Assembly: GCA_963716235.1 (NCBI GenBank)
Contig: CAVQTE010000035.1
Span: 1-64,000, forward strand
Direction: 5' to 3'
Source of the DNA: Sva-07 sp963716235
Lineage (GTDB): Bacteria > Actinomycetota > Acidimicrobiia > Acidimicrobiales > Ilumatobacteraceae
Length of the DNA: 64,000 bases
Below the pieces are notes generated by a model, which worked only from the letters and a program-made list of their open reading frames with translations, made no database searches and had not been told where the DNA came from. Within the stretch, counting starts at the first letter, position 1. Each line of letters starts with the position of its first letter. A program made the translations under genes and the position numbers. This document shows positions 25,541 through 32,919 of the stretch, one piece after another.

Positions 25541-26215
25541 TCAGACGAGTTGGTCGACGAAGCTGGCGATCAGATCGGCGACCTCGGTCGCGTGGGTGTC
25601 CTCGTGCATCGAGTGTCCGCCCCCGTCGACGATGGCAAGCCGGGCGTCGGGCATCTTGCGTTCGAGGTACTCGCCCGCACCGGTGTATTCGGGTCGGTCG
25701 GCGCTGCCGGCGAGCACGAGCGTCGGCGTCGTCATCTCGGCGAGGCGATCCATGACCACCGAGTCCTCCTGCAGGTTGAGAGTCGTCACCTGTTCGGGGA
25801 CGCCGAAGCGGTGGGCGTTGCGCCGCGATCTGGCGTTCCAGTCCTCCCGCTTCACCGGGTCGCGATACCCCGGTCCGGTGTTCAGCACGACGACGCCTCG
25901 CGCCACGCCGGGTCGCGTTGCGGCGTGCGCGAGCGCGAGGTAGCCGCCGAGCGAGTGCCCGACGAGCACGGCGGGCGAGTCGAGATCGGCGAGGACGTCG
26001 TCGAGGTCGTCGAGCGCTCGGTCCCTGGTGTACTCGGCCGGGTCATCGACGACGGGGGACCGGCCGTGGCCGAGGAGATCCACCGCCACGACGCTGAAGC
26101 GATCCTCCAGCAAGTCCATGCATGTCGCCCAGGTTGCCGACGACGTGCCCATACCGTGGATGAAGACGATCGGAGGTCCGGTCCCGCGACGCACCACGTG
26201 GAGGCGCGTGGTCAT
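25541..26215 (-). CDS. Alpha/beta-fold hydrolase
   Basis: A 224-residue hydrolase starting MTTRLHVVRRGTGPPIVFIHG. The oxyanion HGMGTSSATW (20-29), nucleophile elbow VGHSLGG with Ser88, a late Asp (GSADRPEYT) and His (GGGHSMHED) complete the triad. The ATG lies one base after the panB stop, so the two are co-translated. Its stop abuts the stop of the cupredoxin gene on the other strand with no gap. Longer upstream frames only read panB in the wrong frame. Confidence 0.85.
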   Translation of the reverse strand: MTTRLHVVRRGTGPPIVFIHGMGTSSATWATCMDLLEDRFSVVAVDLLGHGRSPVVDDPAEYTRDRALDDLDDVLADLDSPAVLVGHSLGGYLALAHAATRPGVARGVVVLNTGPGYRDPVKREDWNARSRRNAHRFGVPEQVTTLNLQEDSVVMDRLAEMTTPTLVLAGSADRPEYTGAGEYLERKMPDARLAIVDGGGHSMHEDTHATEVADLIASFVDQLV

Positions 26216-26216
26216 G

Positions 26217-27065
26217 TCACTCGCCGTACTCGTGCTCGGGGCCCGGATACACGCCCGCTTCGACGTCCTCGCGATAGGCAATCGCCGCCTCGAGGAGAGT
26301 CTCGCCGATCTGTGCGTACTGCTTGACGAACTTCGGGATGCGCCCACGGGTGAAGCCGGCCCAGTCGCTCCACACCAGGAGTTGGCCGTCACAATCAGGC
26401 CCCGCCCCCACCGAGATCGTTGGGATCGACAGTTCCTTGGTCGCCTGAGCGGCCACACCAGAGGGCACCATCTCGAGGACGACGGCGAACGCCCCGGCCT
26501 CCTCGACGGCGTGGGCATCGTCGAGCAGTTGCTGAGCGCCTTCTCCGCGTCCCTGGATGATGTGGCCTCCGAGGCCGTGCTCGCTCTGCGGTGTGAATCC
26601 GATGTGCGCCATCACGGGGATGCCGGCGCGCACGATCCGCTTGATCTGCTTCGCGCTGCGGACCCCGCCTTCGAGCTTGACGGCATGGGCTCCGGTCTCC
26701 TTCATGAAGCGGATCGCAGTGCCGAGCGCCTCGTCGGGGCCGTTCTCGTACGAGCCGAACGGCATGTCGGCAATCACCAGGGCGCGTTTGGCGCCACGCA
26801 CCACCGCCGCGGTCAGCGGGATCAGTTCGTCGACGGTGACCGGGATCGTGGTGTCGTAGCCGAACACCGTGTTGCCGGCGGAGTCGCCGACGAGCAGGAA
26901 GTCGATGCCGGCATCATCGAAGATCGATGCCGACAGGAAGTCGTAGCTGGTGAGCCCGGTGATCTTGATGCCCTGTTCCTTCGCCCGTTGGAAGTGGCGC
27001 GTTCGGACTCGCTTGAGCGCGGGGTCGGCTTCACCCGCGCCGTAGGGCCGCTGTTCGTCGGTCAC
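26217..27065 (-). CDS. panB: 3-methyl-2-oxobutanoate hydroxymethyltransferase
   Basis: PanB makes ketopantoate from 2-oxoisovalerate and methylene-tetrahydrofolate, the first committed step to pantothenate and CoA. The 282-residue TIM-barrel protein shows ITGLTSYDFLSASIFDDAG, the metal site LLVGDSAGNTVFGYDTTIPVT, VKLEGG and VLEMVP with the catalytic Glu. Start GTG 27065 gives VTDEQRPYGAGEAD; a longer open frame upstream reads through the Anbu gene in another frame and is rejected. No panC or panD is nearby. Confidence 0.93.
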   Translation of the reverse strand: MTDEQRPYGAGEADPALKRVRTRHFQRAKEQGIKITGLTSYDFLSASIFDDAGIDFLLVGDSAGNTVFGYDTTIPVTVDELIPLTAAVVRGAKRALVIADMPFGSYENGPDEALGTAIRFMKETGAHAVKLEGGVRSAKQIKRIVRAGIPVMAHIGFTPQSEHGLGGHIIQGRGEGAQQLLDDAHAVEEAGAFAVVLEMVPSGVAAQATKELSIPTISVGAGPDCDGQLLVWSDWAGFTRGRIPKFVKQYAQIGETLLEAAIAYREDVEAGVYPGPEHEYGE

Positions 27066-27105
27066 GCGACCACCGTAGGTCGCGCCGGAGTATCGACCAA
27101 ACGGC

Positions 27106-27840
27106 TCAGAGTGCTCGCCAGGGGATCGGTGGCAGTTCCTGGATCGCTTCCAGCAAGTGGCGGACCCATACCTGCTGCAGCTCGGTGAGGTACTCGGAGT
27201 TCGCCTCGATGCGGTGCTCCTCGAACGCGAGCGAGCCGTTGCGGTACAGGGCGAGGTCGTACGGGGGGCCGACCGAGAGGTTGGCGTGGGCAGTGCTGAG
27301 CATCGAGCCGAGGGCGACCTTCGTCGCCACGTCGAGATCGGCACGTACCCGCACGGCGAACTCCAGCCAGAACTTGCCGTACTTCGTTTCGCCGATCTGC
27401 AGGAACGGCTTGGTGTTCGACGCTCTGATGTAGTTCCCCTCCGGGTACACGAGGAAGATCTCGGGCCGCGCACCGTAGATCTGTCCACCCAGAATGAAGG
27501 TCGCGGTGCCGTCGGCTCCCGACGCGGCCAGCGCGTCGCGATGGCTGGCCACCACCTCGCGGCTGATCCTCCCGACGTAGAGCGCCGCTTCGAAGAGGTG
27601 GGCCACCGTCGCCAGCGACTCGTGACCACCCGGGGTCGTGAGATCGCGGTCGATGCGGTCCAGCACCTCCTGGGTCGTCGCGAGGTTCCCGGCCGACTGG
27701 ATGACGAACGCCCGGTCGCTCGACGGTTGGATCACGTGCAGCTTGCGGTAGGTGCTGATGTTGTCGACGCCGGCGTTCGTGCGCGTGTCGGACAGGAAGA
27801 CGAGCCCGTCGTCGAGTCGCAGGGCGAGGCAATAGGTCAT
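27106..27840 (-). CDS. Anbu-type proteasome-like protease (proteasome-type peptidase)
   Basis: A 244-residue member of the Ntn-hydrolase protease family called Anbu, the proposed ancestral beta subunit related to HslV and proteasome beta. After the initiator Met comes Thr2 (MTYCLALRLDDGLVF), the expected nucleophile, then SDTRTNAGVDNISTYRKLHV, which is diagnostic of this group. ATG 27840 has GGGAG upstream. Anbu genes usually lie with transglutaminase-like and ATP-grasp/alpha-E genes; here the upstream neighbour is pepF, 27 bases away, and panB follows. Confidence 0.88.
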   Translation of the reverse strand: MTYCLALRLDDGLVFLSDTRTNAGVDNISTYRKLHVIQPSSDRAFVIQSAGNLATTQEVLDRIDRDLTTPGGHESLATVAHLFEAALYVGRISREVVASHRDALAASGADGTATFILGGQIYGARPEIFLVYPEGNYIRASNTKPFLQIGETKYGKFWLEFAVRVRADLDVATKVALGSMLSTAHANLSVGPPYDLALYRNGSLAFEEHRIEANSEYLTELQQVWVRHLLEAIQELPPIPWRAL

Positions 27841-27867
27841 GGCGTGTACTCCCAGTTCTGAGTCAGG

Positions 27868-29682
27868 TCAGATGCGGTTGGCGGCGCGGGCAGCGTCTTC
27901 GGCGGCGGTGAGTTGGCCCTCGACGATCTTCAACCCGTTGCGCCAGAAGTCCGGATCGGTGAGATCGCAGTCGACGATGCGGGCGAGGTCCTCCGGAGAC
28001 TGCGAGCCACCGGCGCGCAGCAGGTCGAGGTACGCGGGCACGAAGGCGTCGCCCTCCTCCTGATAGCGGGCGTACACCGACAGCGCGAGCAATTGACCAT
28101 ACGCATAGGCGTAGACGTAGCCGGGCGAGCCCATGAAGTGGGGCACGTAGCTCCACCAGCTCCGATAGCCCTCGGTGACGTCGACGGAGTCGCCGAGCAT
28201 CGCTTCCTGGCTCTGCGCCCACAGGTCGCCGAAGCGTTCGACGCTCAGCTCGCCCTCTTCGCGGCGAGCGGTGTGGCAGGCGTGTTCGAACCGGTTCATC
28301 GCGATCTGACGGAAGACCGTGGCGATCGAGTCCTCGAGCGTCGTGGCGAGCAGTGCGAACCGTTCGTTGGGGTCGTCGATCATCGACAGCAGCCGGTTGC
28401 TGGTGACCGTTTCACCGAACACCGATGCGGTCTCGGCGACGGTCAACGGTACGTCCTGATGGAAGATGCCCTGCTCGCGGGCCAGGTAGAAGTGCACGCC
28501 ATGGCCGAGTTCGTGTGCGAGCGTGGCGACGTCGCGAGACTTCGATGTCCAGTTGAGCAGCACGTACGGATGGTGGTTCGGTGACACGCCGGCGGCGAAT
28601 GCCCCGCCACGCTTGCCGGGCCGCAGTGGTGCGTCGATCCACGATTCGTCGATGAAGCGGTCGACGATGCTCGCGAGTTCGGGTGAGAACGAGGCGTAGG
28701 CGTCGCGGACGATCTGGGTGCCTTCGCTCCAACCGATTTCGCGGTCGGCGCTCGCCACCGATGCCATCCGGTCGTAGTCGGCGAGTCGATCGATCCCGAG
28801 CACCTTGGCCTTCAGCCTGTACCAGCGTTGGGCGATCGAGTAGTTGTCGACGACCGCGTCGACGAGCGCCTGGACCGATTCGTCCGAAGCTTCGTTGGCG
28901 AGGTTGCGTGAGGAGATCCACGAGTCGTAGTGCCGCAGTCGGTCGTCGACCGACTTGTCGAGCAGGAGGGTGTTGAACACGTAGGCGCGAGTACGCAGGC
29001 CCGGTTCGAGGCCGGCCGTGATGCTCGATGCCACCTGTTGGCGCACTGATCGGTCGGGGTGTTGGAGCATCGAGGCTGCCTGCATCAGCGGCAGGCCGGG
29101 TCCGCCGAGTTCGGCGGGCAGGTCGACCGTGATGGCCGAGGACAGCTCGTCGAACAGCCGGACCCACGCGGAGAATCCGGTCTGGCTCTTCTCGGCGACG
29201 ATGGTTTCCTCGGCCTCGGTCAAGAGGTGTGGCCGGGTGAGGCGAAGGTTCTCGAGATGATGGCGGCAGAAGCCGAGCTGCGGGTCGGCGAGCACGGAGG
29301 CCGTGTGGTCGTCGTCGGCCGCCGCCCACTCGAGATCGAAGAAGATCAGCTTCGTGCCGATCGCCGTCGAGCGTTCCTGGGCAGCCGCCATTGCGGCGCC
29401 TCTGGCCGGATCGTCGGTCGCGGTCGAGAACGCGAGCATCGCGTGGTAGACGGCCCGTGCCATGAGGTCGTGGAGGTCGGCGATCGTGTGCATCGCCGTC
29501 GCGAGGTCGGTCGCGTCGAGTTCGCCGACCCGTCCCCGCAGTGCGGTGAGGCCGTCGGCGAGCGCATCGGCCTCGTCGAAGAGATCCGACGGTGAGGCGC
29601 CCTCGGGCAGGATCGTGTCGATGTCCCACGCCACGTCGGCGGCAGTGAGATCAGCGGTCGTGTCGGCGTCGATCGTGCTCAT
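27868..29682 (-). CDS. Oligoendopeptidase F family M3 metallopeptidase
   Basis: A 604-residue cytosolic zinc oligopeptidase. HELGH (residues 390-394) is followed by a downstream Glu ligand in TVAETASVFGETV. Length and the helical N-terminal half match the PepF/M3B clade, which trims peptides of about 6-20 residues. ATG 29682 starts MSTIDADTTADL. The stop is 27 bases upstream of the Anbu ATG, so the two peptidases are probably one transcript: a chambered protease and an oligopeptidase that could finish its products (inference). Confidence 0.92.
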   Translation of the reverse strand: MSTIDADTTADLTAADVAWDIDTILPEGASPSDLFDEADALADGLTALRGRVGELDATDLATAMHTIADLHDLMARAVYHAMLAFSTATDDPARGAAMAAAQERSTAIGTKLIFFDLEWAAADDDHTASVLADPQLGFCRHHLENLRLTRPHLLTEAEETIVAEKSQTGFSAWVRLFDELSSAITVDLPAELGGPGLPLMQAASMLQHPDRSVRQQVASSITAGLEPGLRTRAYVFNTLLLDKSVDDRLRHYDSWISSRNLANEASDESVQALVDAVVDNYSIAQRWYRLKAKVLGIDRLADYDRMASVASADREIGWSEGTQIVRDAYASFSPELASIVDRFIDESWIDAPLRPGKRGGAFAAGVSPNHHPYVLLNWTSKSRDVATLAHELGHGVHFYLAREQGIFHQDVPLTVAETASVFGETVTSNRLLSMIDDPNERFALLATTLEDSIATVFRQIAMNRFEHACHTARREEGELSVERFGDLWAQSQEAMLGDSVDVTEGYRSWWSYVPHFMGSPGYVYAYAYGQLLALSVYARYQEEGDAFVPAYLDLLRAGGSQSPEDLARIVDCDLTDPDFWRNGLKIVEGQLTAAEDAARAANRI

Positions 29683-29725
29683 TCGGAGAGTCTGCCGCGG
29701 AACACGGCCGACACGACAGCTCTCT

Positions 29726-29752
29726 TGGTGCTGGTGCTGGTGCTGGTGCTGG
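29726..29752. repeat. TGGTGC hexanucleotide repeat
   Basis: Four perfect TGGTGC units plus TGG lie in the 87-base gap between selD (upstream on the minus strand) and pepF. It may be a slippage-prone tract in the leader of pepF; no hairpin with a T run is evident. Confidence 0.85.
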
Positions 29753-29769
29753 ACACGTCTGGGCGTTCG

Positions 29770-30825
29770 TCAGCGGAGTCGGAGGCCTGGGTCGCCGTGG
29801 GTGACGGTACCGATGTGGGCTGCAGTGTGGCCGGTGGCGGCGAGTTCGGTGAGCACACCGGCGGTCTCCGATGCATCGACTCCGAAGACGAGCCCACCCG
29901 ATGTCTGGGCGTCGGCGACCAGCAACTGATGCACTTCGTCGTGGCCGCCGGTATCGAGGAACCTGAGCGCCCACGCCAGGTTCCGGCGGCTCCCGCCGGG
30001 CATCACGCCGTCGGCTGCGAACTCGACGGCACCCGGGAGGAACATCACGTTGTCGAACACGATGGTCACCGACACGTGTGACTCGAGCGCCATCCGCCCG
30101 AGATGGCCCACGAGACCGAAACCCGTCACGTCGGTACAGCCGGTGGCGCCGGCAGCAAGCGCAATCCGTGAGGCGACATCGTTCAGACGGATCATCGATG
30201 CCACCGCAGCATCGGCCTGATCGGGCGTGGCGCGGCCCGCCTTGATCGCAGTGGTGAGCACGCCGATCCCGAGCGGCTTGGTGAGCACGATGTCCTGTCC
30301 CACCCGCAGCCCGGCGTTCGTGAGGATGCGATCGGGATGGACTTCGCCGGTGACCGCCATGCCGTACTTCGGCTCCGGGTCGTCGATCGTATGGCCGCCC
30401 ACGATGACGAAACCGGCCAGCGTTGCGATGTCCTGCCCGCCGGCGAGCACATCGCCGAGCAGGTCGTTCGGGAGTTTGTCGGTGTTCCAGCCGACGAGGT
30501 TGAGAGCGAAGAGAGGGCGGCCGCCCATCGCGTACACGTCGGAGACGCTGTTGGCAGCAGCGACACGGCCCCAGGTGCGCGCGTCGTCGACCACCGGGGT
30601 GATGAAGTCAGCGGTGGACACGAGGGCCCGATCGTCGTCGATGCGCCACACGGCGGCGTCGTCGCCGGTGTCGGGGCCGACCAGGAGATCAGCGGGGTGG
30701 TCGGAGTTGAGGTGGTCCACCACGTGGGCCAGCTCGCCGGGAGCGAGCTTGCAGCCTCAACCGGCGCCGTGGCTGAACTGGGTCAGCCGGATCTGCTCGC
30801 GGGCATTCTGCGGGTCGTCGCTCAT
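29770..30825 (-). CDS. selD: Selenide, water dikinase (selenophosphate synthetase), selenocysteine-containing
   Basis: SelD makes selenophosphate from selenide and ATP for selenocysteine and selenouridine. From ATG 30825 (preceded by GAGGGGG) the frame reads RLTQFSHGAG, then TGA at 30759-30757, then GCKLAPGELAHVV and on through VGPDTGDDAAVW and DVTGFGLVGHLGRM to 29770. The TGA stands exactly where SelD has its catalytic Cys or Sec (GAG-Cys/Sec-GCK), so it is read as selenocysteine at residue 23 of 351. A hairpin directly follows. Naive gene calling starts the gene at 30723 and loses the active site. It lies 2 bases after the ACT-domain gene. Confidence 0.92.
30731..30759 (-). promoter_or_regulatory. 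Candidate bacterial SECIS element in selD
   Basis: Seven bases after the UGA on the coding strand, AGCTCGC-TCCCG-GCGAGCT (30749 to 30731) forms a perfect 7-bp stem with a 5-base loop inside the reading frame. Bacterial SECIS hairpins sit just downstream of the UGA and bind SelB; position fits, loop sequence is not diagnostic. Confidence 0.6.
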
Positions 30826-30827
30826 CG

Positions 30828-31391
30828 TCACCCCCTCTCGGGCGGGGTGATCGGCTCGGGCGGGGTGATCGGCGGCGTGGTCACGTCGAGGTCGACCATC
30901 AATTCGTTGGCGATGTCCTCCAGGGCGAGTTGCAGGGCGTCGAGATCGACATCGGCGGGCAGACGCAGCGTTGCCCTTGCCTCGAAGAGCCGCTCGGCCG
31001 ACATGGGCGCGGAGATCGTCGACGTCTCGAGTTCCTCGATGCTGACATCTCGCTGGGCGAGCGCGCTCGCGACTTCGCGGATGATCCCCGGGCGGTCCTG
31101 GCCGATCAGATGGAGCGCCAGGAGCGGTGTGGCCTCGACCGGCCCGTCGGGCGCGGCGAGGGCGATGCGTACGTCGAGGAGACCTTGCGCCTGCACACCC
31201 GCGAGGCTCGCCCCGAGTGAATCGACCTGCTCGTCGGGGAGTGTGACCACGACGATCCCCGCGAATTTGCCGGCGAGCCGGGCCATGTGGCTGCGGTCCC
31301 AGTTGCCGCCGTGGTCGGCGATCGGGCCCGCCAACGCGTCGACCAATCCGGCGCGGTCGTCACCGATCACCGTGAGTACGAGTGTGGCCAT
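30828..31391 (-). CDS. Two-ACT-domain protein, glycine cleavage regulator (GcvR)-like
   Basis: A 187-residue protein made of two ACT domains: MATLVLTVIGDDRAGLVDALAG at the start and ALHLIGQDRPGIIREVASALAQRDVSI from about 95. This is the GcvR-type arrangement, which binds amino acids and regulates partners. The C-terminal tail TPPITPPEPITPPERG comes from an 18-bp duplicated stretch (30840-30855 and 30858-30873 identical). ATG 31391 is chosen over an upstream start. Its stop is 2 bases before the selD ATG, so selD is translated from the same message. Confidence 0.82.
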   Translation of the reverse strand: MATLVLTVIGDDRAGLVDALAGPIADHGGNWDRSHMARLAGKFAGIVVVTLPDEQVDSLGASLAGVQAQGLLDVRIALAAPDGPVEATPLLALHLIGQDRPGIIREVASALAQRDVSIEELETSTISAPMSAERLFEARATLRLPADVDLDALQLALEDIANELMVDLDVTTPPITPPEPITPPERG

Positions 31392-31442
31392 CGGGGGAGT
31401 TTGGCACGTCACCGGCGCGCTGCGATCAAGGAGTGCCGGGAG

Positions 31443-32222
31443 TCATGCGTGTCGATCGGCTCGTACCGGCCGGCCGAGGAAGTCGTCGCTGATGCTGATG
31501 CGTACCCGCTCGCCGTCGAAGTCACTGCCCGCCTCGTCGAACTCGGCGACCTTGTCGGCGTAGTACCGCTCACGATGGTCGCCGAGTGACGCAGCGTTGT
31601 AGGTGAGGTACGCAGCGCGTCGCGGACGGCTCGTCGTGTTCGTCTCGCTGTAGTGCGGCGTGTACGAATCGAAGAACAGCAGGTCGCCCGGCTCGACCGG
31701 GACGGGGCGCCAGTTCAGTGTGGCGGCAGCCGACGATTCGATGCGTCCGCGATCGTCGGTCGGCAGTCGGCCCTGTTCGTAGCCCGGCGCAACCCACAGA
31801 CAACCGCTCGCCTCGGTTGCCGGGTCGAGTGGCACCATGCACGAGATGTGGTGGTCGACGAACCGGTAGGCGGCGGCGTCCTGGTGGGGAGCGAACCCCC
31901 CGCCGCCGGGATGCTTGTAGTTGATCTTCTCCTTGAACAGCACGGCCGGCTCGCCGAAGAGTTCCGCCAGTACGTGCATCACGACGCCGCTGCAGATGAA
32001 CTCACGCAGGACGTCGCTCTCGTTCACGAAGTCCTCGCTGCGGGCGATCACTGCGCCCGTGTCGGTCTGCTCGAAGTGGTGCAGCCCGGGGCCACCGGCG
32101 TGCGCCCATCGTTCGAGTTCGGTGACCGCGTCGTCGATCGCGTCGAGTTCGCCTCGACCGATCCCGCCCGGCACGAGGAGCCACCCGTCGCGACGGAATC
32201 CATCGACATCGATCGTCGTCAT
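31443..32222 (-). CDS. Phytanoyl-CoA dioxygenase (PhyH) family protein
   Basis: A 259-residue Fe(II)/2-oxoglutarate-dependent oxygenase. Iron ligands are His113 and Asp115 in APHQDAAAYRF and His190 in SYTPHYSETN; the Arg-rich SRPRRAAYLTY following would bind 2-oxoglutarate. The family hydroxylates or halogenates varied substrates, including small alcohols and natural products, so phytanoyl-CoA itself is unlikely to be the substrate. ATG 32222 overlaps the stop of the NTF2-like gene by four bases, so the two are coupled. Confidence 0.88.
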   Translation of the reverse strand: MTTIDVDGFRRDGWLLVPGGIGRGELDAIDDAVTELERWAHAGGPGLHHFEQTDTGAVIARSEDFVNESDVLREFICSGVVMHVLAELFGEPAVLFKEKINYKHPGGGGFAPHQDAAAYRFVDHHISCMVPLDPATEASGCLWVAPGYEQGRLPTDDRGRIESSAAATLNWRPVPVEPGDLLFFDSYTPHYSETNTTSRPRRAAYLTYNAASLGDHRERYYADKVAEFDEAGSDFDGERVRISISDDFLGRPVRADRHA

Positions 32223-32668
32223 AGGCGTTCGAGCATCGCCCTCATCTGGGCGTGGACGGCATTGATTGCCTGCAGCGGGCGCATCATCACCTTGAACTCG
32301 GTGATCATGCCGTCGTCGTCGCACGTGATGATGTCGACGCCGTTCGCGTACTTGCCCTCGACCGTGGTCTCGAACTCGAGCATCGCGTGGTTGCCCTGGA
32401 GGATTTCCTTGACGTATCGGAAACCACCGGCGCTCGGAGCGCTGTTGACGGCGTCGGTCACCGAGCCGGTGTCGCCGCCGAGCGTGGCGCCGGCCGCGGT
32501 GAGGTACAGCTTGGTCACGTCGCGTCCGTGTTGCGGGGTGAACACGATGGGCGACAAGAACACGCAGTCCTCGTGGAGGATGGCGTCGAGGCCGCCCGGG
32601 AGATCGTTGCGGAGGTGGCGATGCCAGTTGGCGATGCAGATCTCGATCGGGGATGAGGACTCGGTCAT
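32219..32668 (-). CDS. Nuclear transport factor 2 (SnoaL-like) fold protein
   Basis: A 149-residue protein of the NTF2/SnoaL fold: an N-terminal helix pair (IEICIANWHRHLRNDLPGGLDAILHEDCVF), then sheet strands ending in GMITEFKVMMRPLQAINAVHAQM, the characteristic last strand and helix. Members are small cyclases, isomerases, dehydratases or ligand binders. It is co-translated with the PhyH gene through an ATGA overlap, so both may act on the same small molecule. Confidence 0.75.
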   Translation of the reverse strand: MTESSSPIEICIANWHRHLRNDLPGGLDAILHEDCVFLSPIVFTPQHGRDVTKLYLTAAGATLGGDTGSVTDAVNSAPSAGGFRYVKEILQGNHAMLEFETTVEGKYANGVDIITCDDDGMITEFKVMMRPLQAINAVHAQMRAMLERL

Positions 32669-32782
32669 CGGACCGGACCGTCGGCCTCGGTCAGGATGGA
32701 TCCGGCAACGATGAGCATGCTTCGACCGTAGCGGTTCCGGGCTGGAGCCGCAGGACTATCACCCGGTCCATGCTTCTGCGTC

Positions 32783-32811
32783 AGCGACAACACTCTCTCG
32801 ACGTTGTCGCT
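32783..32811. terminator. 9-bp inverted repeat downstream of the flippase-like gene
   Basis: AGCGACAAC (32783-32791) pairs with GTTGTCGCT (32803-32811) over an 11-base loop. It is in the 251-base gap between the flippase-like gene and the NTF2-like gene, about 110 bases past the former's stop. Otherwise nothing clear is seen in that gap. Confidence 0.4.
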
Positions 32812-32919
32812 GGCACTCGATCTGGTCTGGCGGGTCGTCGCGTGCCCGAAGGCGTCCGGTGTCGAGAAGATCTTCGGACTGGGCCGGAGATATCGCCGTC
32901 GGAGCGAGGATCGATCTGC

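Noticed and set aside
25536..25545. TGATCA at the junction of two convergent genes as a regulatory palindrome
   Set aside because: It is simply two stop codons back to back; six bases are too few to support a site.
26217..27629. A 470-codon fusion upstream of panB
   Set aside because: The first 188 codons are Arg/Ser-rich antisense-like sequence overlapping the Anbu gene in another frame; panB itself begins at GTG 27065.
29770..30723. A shorter selD starting at 30723
   Set aside because: This start drops the whole catalytic motif; the upstream ATG with readthrough of TGA gives the full family length.
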